From contig JACMKH010000475.1 of the NCBI GenBank assembly GCA_014380205.1, positions 1 to 8,106 of the forward strand: a stretch of 8,106 nucleotides of DNA. The letters are read 5' to 3'. Of this stretch, positions 6,395 to 8,106 are shown piece after piece; within the stretch, counting starts at the first letter, position 1, and every line of letters begins with the position of its first letter. The position numbers were made by a program, and so were the translations under genes. Source of the stretch: Sphingomonadaceae bacterium (GTDB lineage Bacteria; Pseudomonadota; Alphaproteobacteria; Sphingomonadales; Sphingomonadaceae). The notes beneath the pieces are model-generated. The model did no database searches. It saw only the letters and a list, made by a program, of their open reading frames with translations, and was not told the DNA's origin.

Positions 6395-7864
6395 ATGAAC
6401 GCCGCATCGCCGCCACGCACCGTTTCCTCGCGCGGCGATCTCACCACCGGCCCGATCGCTTCGACGCTGCTGATCTTCTCGTTGCCCACGCTCGGCTCGA
6501 ACATCCTGCAATCGCTCAACGGCACGATCAACACGATCTGGATCGGCCATTTCCTCGGCGAGGCGGCGCTCGCGGCGACCTCGAACACCAACATCATCAT
6601 GTTCCTGCTGTTCGGCGCGGTGTTCGGCTTCGGCATGGCCTCGACGATCCTCGTCGGCCAGAGCTTCGGGCGCGGCGATGTCGACGCGGCGCGGCGCGCG
6701 GTCGGAACGTCGATCGGCATGCTGATCGTCGGCGCGCTGCTGATCGGCGGGCTCGGCTGGTATTACGCGCCCGATCTGCTCGCGATGATGGGCACGCCCG
6801 CCGCGGCGATGCCGCTCGCGCTCGATTATCTGCGCGTCGTGCTGCTCTCCTTCCCTTCGGTGATGATCCTCGTCGTGCTGATGATGGCGCTGCGCGGGGT
6901 CGGCGATTCGATGACCCCGCTGTGGTTCATGGGGCTCGCGGTGATCCTCGACGCGGGGCTCAACCCGGTCTTCATCCTCGGCCTCGGCCCCGCGCCCGCG
7001 CTCGGCATCGCCGGGTCGGCGACCGCGACGGTGATCGCCAACGGCGTCGCGGTGATCGCGATGATCGTCTATATCTACGCGCGCGACCTGGCGATCCGGC
7101 TGCGCGGCCCCGAATGGCGCTATCTCTGGCCCGATTCCGCGCTGCTCGGCAAGATCCTCGCCAAGGGGCTGCCGATGGGCGCGCAGATGTTGGTGATCTC
7201 GGGCTCGTCGCTCGCGATCATCGGGCTGATCAACCGCGAGGGCGTCGACACGGTCGCCGCGTTCGGCGTGGTCATGCAGCTGTGGAACTATGTCCAGATG
7301 CCCGTGATGGCGATCGGCGCCTCGGTCAGCGCGATGGCCGCGCAGAACATCGGCGCGGGCCGCTGGGACCGGATCGGGCCAATCGCGCGCGCGGGAACGG
7401 GCTTCGGCCTCGCCATCACCGCGGCGGTGGTGGTCGTCATCGTGCTGCTCGATCGCCCGCTGCTCGCGCTGTTCGATCTCGGCGCGGCCTCGCCCGCGAC
7501 CGGGCTCGCCGAGAATATGCTGCTGCTCGCGAGCTGGGGGTTCGTGCTGTTCGCGATCACCATGGTGGTGCTCAGCGTGGTGCGCGCCAACGGCGCGGTG
7601 CTCGGGCCGCTGCTCATTTTCGCGGTCGCGCTGTTCCCGGTGCGGATCGGCTTCGCGGTGGCGATGCGGCCATGGCTCGGCGCCGACGCGCTGTGGTGGA
7701 GCTTTCCGGCGGGCTCGATCGTCGCCGCGCTGCTCAGCGTGATCTATTACCGCTACGGCAAGTGGCGCGAGATCAGGCTGCTCGACCAGCCCGACCCCGA
7801 GGAGGCGCGCGAGCAGGCGATGGCCGGCTGCGAGCCGACCGGGCGGCTGCATCCGACGGGCTGA
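6395..7864 (+). CDS. MATE family multidrug/toxin efflux transporter
   Basis: A 489-residue inner-membrane protein with about 12 hydrophobic segments in two homologous halves, the layout of the MATE (NorM/DinF-like) family. These proteins export cationic or other small molecules in exchange for Na+ or H+. Family signatures: GPIASTLLIFSLPTLGSNIL in the first helix (19-38), VGQSFGRGDVDAARRAVG (87-104), ALRGVGDSMTPLWFM (165-179), LNPVFILGLGPAPALGIAGSATAT (189-212), and in the second half LPMGAQ (259-264) and QNIGAGRWDR (317-326). The tail from about residue 455 is charged and probably cytoplasmic. The ATG at 6395 gives a short polar leader before the first helix but has no Shine-Dalgarno; ATG 6341 (507 residues, Arg-rich leader, good GGAG) is a real alternative. 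The substrate is unknown. hemB follows 45 nt downstream on the same strand. Confidence 0.93.
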   Translation: MNAASPPRTVSSRGDLTTGPIASTLLIFSLPTLGSNILQSLNGTINTIWIGHFLGEAALAATSNTNIIMFLLFGAVFGFGMASTILVGQSFGRGDVDAARRAVGTSIGMLIVGALLIGGLGWYYAPDLLAMMGTPAAAMPLALDYLRVVLLSFPSVMILVVLMMALRGVGDSMTPLWFMGLAVILDAGLNPVFILGLGPAPALGIAGSATATVIANGVAVIAMIVYIYARDLAIRLRGPEWRYLWPDSALLGKILAKGLPMGAQMLVISGSSLAIIGLINREGVDTVAAFGVVMQLWNYVQMPVMAIGASVSAMAAQNIGAGRWDRIGPIARAGTGFGLAITAAVVVVIVLLDRPLLALFDLGAASPATGLAENMLLLASWGFVLFAITMVVLSVVRANGAVLGPLLIFAVALFPVRIGFAVAMRPWLGADALWWSFPAGSIVAALLSVIYYRYGKWREIRLLDQPDPEEAREQAMAGCEPTGRLHPTG

Positions 7865-7909
7865 CCGGCGCGATTGCCGCGTTCGCCGCCTCCGGCTACA
7901 TCCGCCGCG

Positions 7910-8106
7910 ATGGCTTCCTACCCCGCCCTGCGCCTCCGCCGGACGCGCGCGTCCGCGTGGAGCCGCGCGCTCTACGCAGAAACCGTGCTGACGCCGAGCG
8001 ATCTGATCTGGCCGCTGTTCGTCTGCGCGGGGGGGGGCGAGGCGCAGCCGATCGCGTTGCTCCCCGGCGTTTCGCGCTGGCCGGTCGATCGCATCGCCGT
8101 GCGCGC
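7910..8106 (+). CDS. hemB: Delta-aminolevulinic acid dehydratase (porphobilinogen synthase), 3'-truncated by window edge
   Basis: Only the first 65 codons are visible. The translation begins MASYPALRLRRTRASAWSRAL and continues with LTPSDLIWPLFVC and a LLPGVSRWPVDRI stretch. These match the conserved HemB N-terminus (basic RLRR segment, 'DLI-PLFV' and 'PGV-R' motifs). HemB condenses two molecules of 5-aminolevulinate to porphobilinogen, an early step of haem and other tetrapyrrole synthesis, in the cytoplasm. The catalytic lysines and metal ligands lie beyond the edge and cannot be checked. The ATG at 7910 gives the usual start; an in-frame TTG at 7874 would add 12 residues and is less likely. 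A run of nine G (8029-8037) falls within the coding part, and the frame stays HemB-like on both sides. No Shine-Dalgarno or promoter is evident in the 45-nt gap after the MATE gene. Confidence 0.87.
   Translation, partial: MASYPALRLRRTRASAWSRALYAETVLTPSDLIWPLFVCAGGGEAQPIALLPGVSRWPVDRIAVR

Noticed and set aside
6332..7852. A very long - strand open frame (continuing the lipid kinase frame upstream, opposite the MATE gene) rich in His, Asp, Arg and Glu.
   Set aside because: Its translation is low-complexity HRD-rich with no family resemblance, typical of the antisense of a high-GC membrane protein gene. The real lipid kinase part starts near 6331.

Overview
The window is GC-rich (roughly 65-70% by eye) and densely packed. 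The gene order and protein styles point to an alphaproteobacterium, most likely a member of the Sphingomonadales. The pointers are a PopZ-type DUF2497 protein lying between a TolC-type outer membrane protein and valyl-tRNA synthetase, sphingomonad-style HemB and MATE N-termini, and a 'cattcccgcgaaggcgggaat'-type inverted repeat. This assignment is an inference from protein character, not from a database match.

Layout on the + strand: the 3' part of a tolC-like gene (1-1515, cut by the left edge) overlaps a popZ homologue (1502-2020) by 14 nt. After a 77-nt gap comes a stand-alone CheY-like receiver protein (2098-2505), then valS (2544-5309). A 122-nt convergent gap (5310-5431) is almost filled by a REPIN-like pair of 32-nt inverted repeats. 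On the - strand lies a diacylglycerol-kinase-family lipid kinase gene (5432-6331). Divergent from it, on the + strand, is a MATE efflux transporter (about 6395-7864), followed after 45 nt by the first 65 codons of hemB (7910 to the right edge). No stretch over 300 nt lacks a gene. I saw no tRNA, rRNA, CRISPR array, transposase or prophage gene.

Functionally this is mostly housekeeping and envelope biology: outer-membrane export (TolC), cell-pole organisation (PopZ), an orphan phospho-receiver, translation (ValRS), lipid phosphorylation, cation-coupled drug/metabolite efflux and tetrapyrrole synthesis. The tolC-popZ-(receiver)-valS order resembles the arrangement I recall in Caulobacter, so the left half is probably an old conserved neighbourhood. 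I do not see a new defence or biosynthetic system.

The points that merit a second look are: two low-GC, rare-codon patches inside valS, one spanning an enlarged segment just after the ValRS WWG-R-IPAWY motif with a non-canonical residue in it; the REPIN-like element; a small hairpin just before valS; the unassigned orphan receiver next to popZ; and ambiguous start sites in the divergent lipid kinase/MATE spacer.
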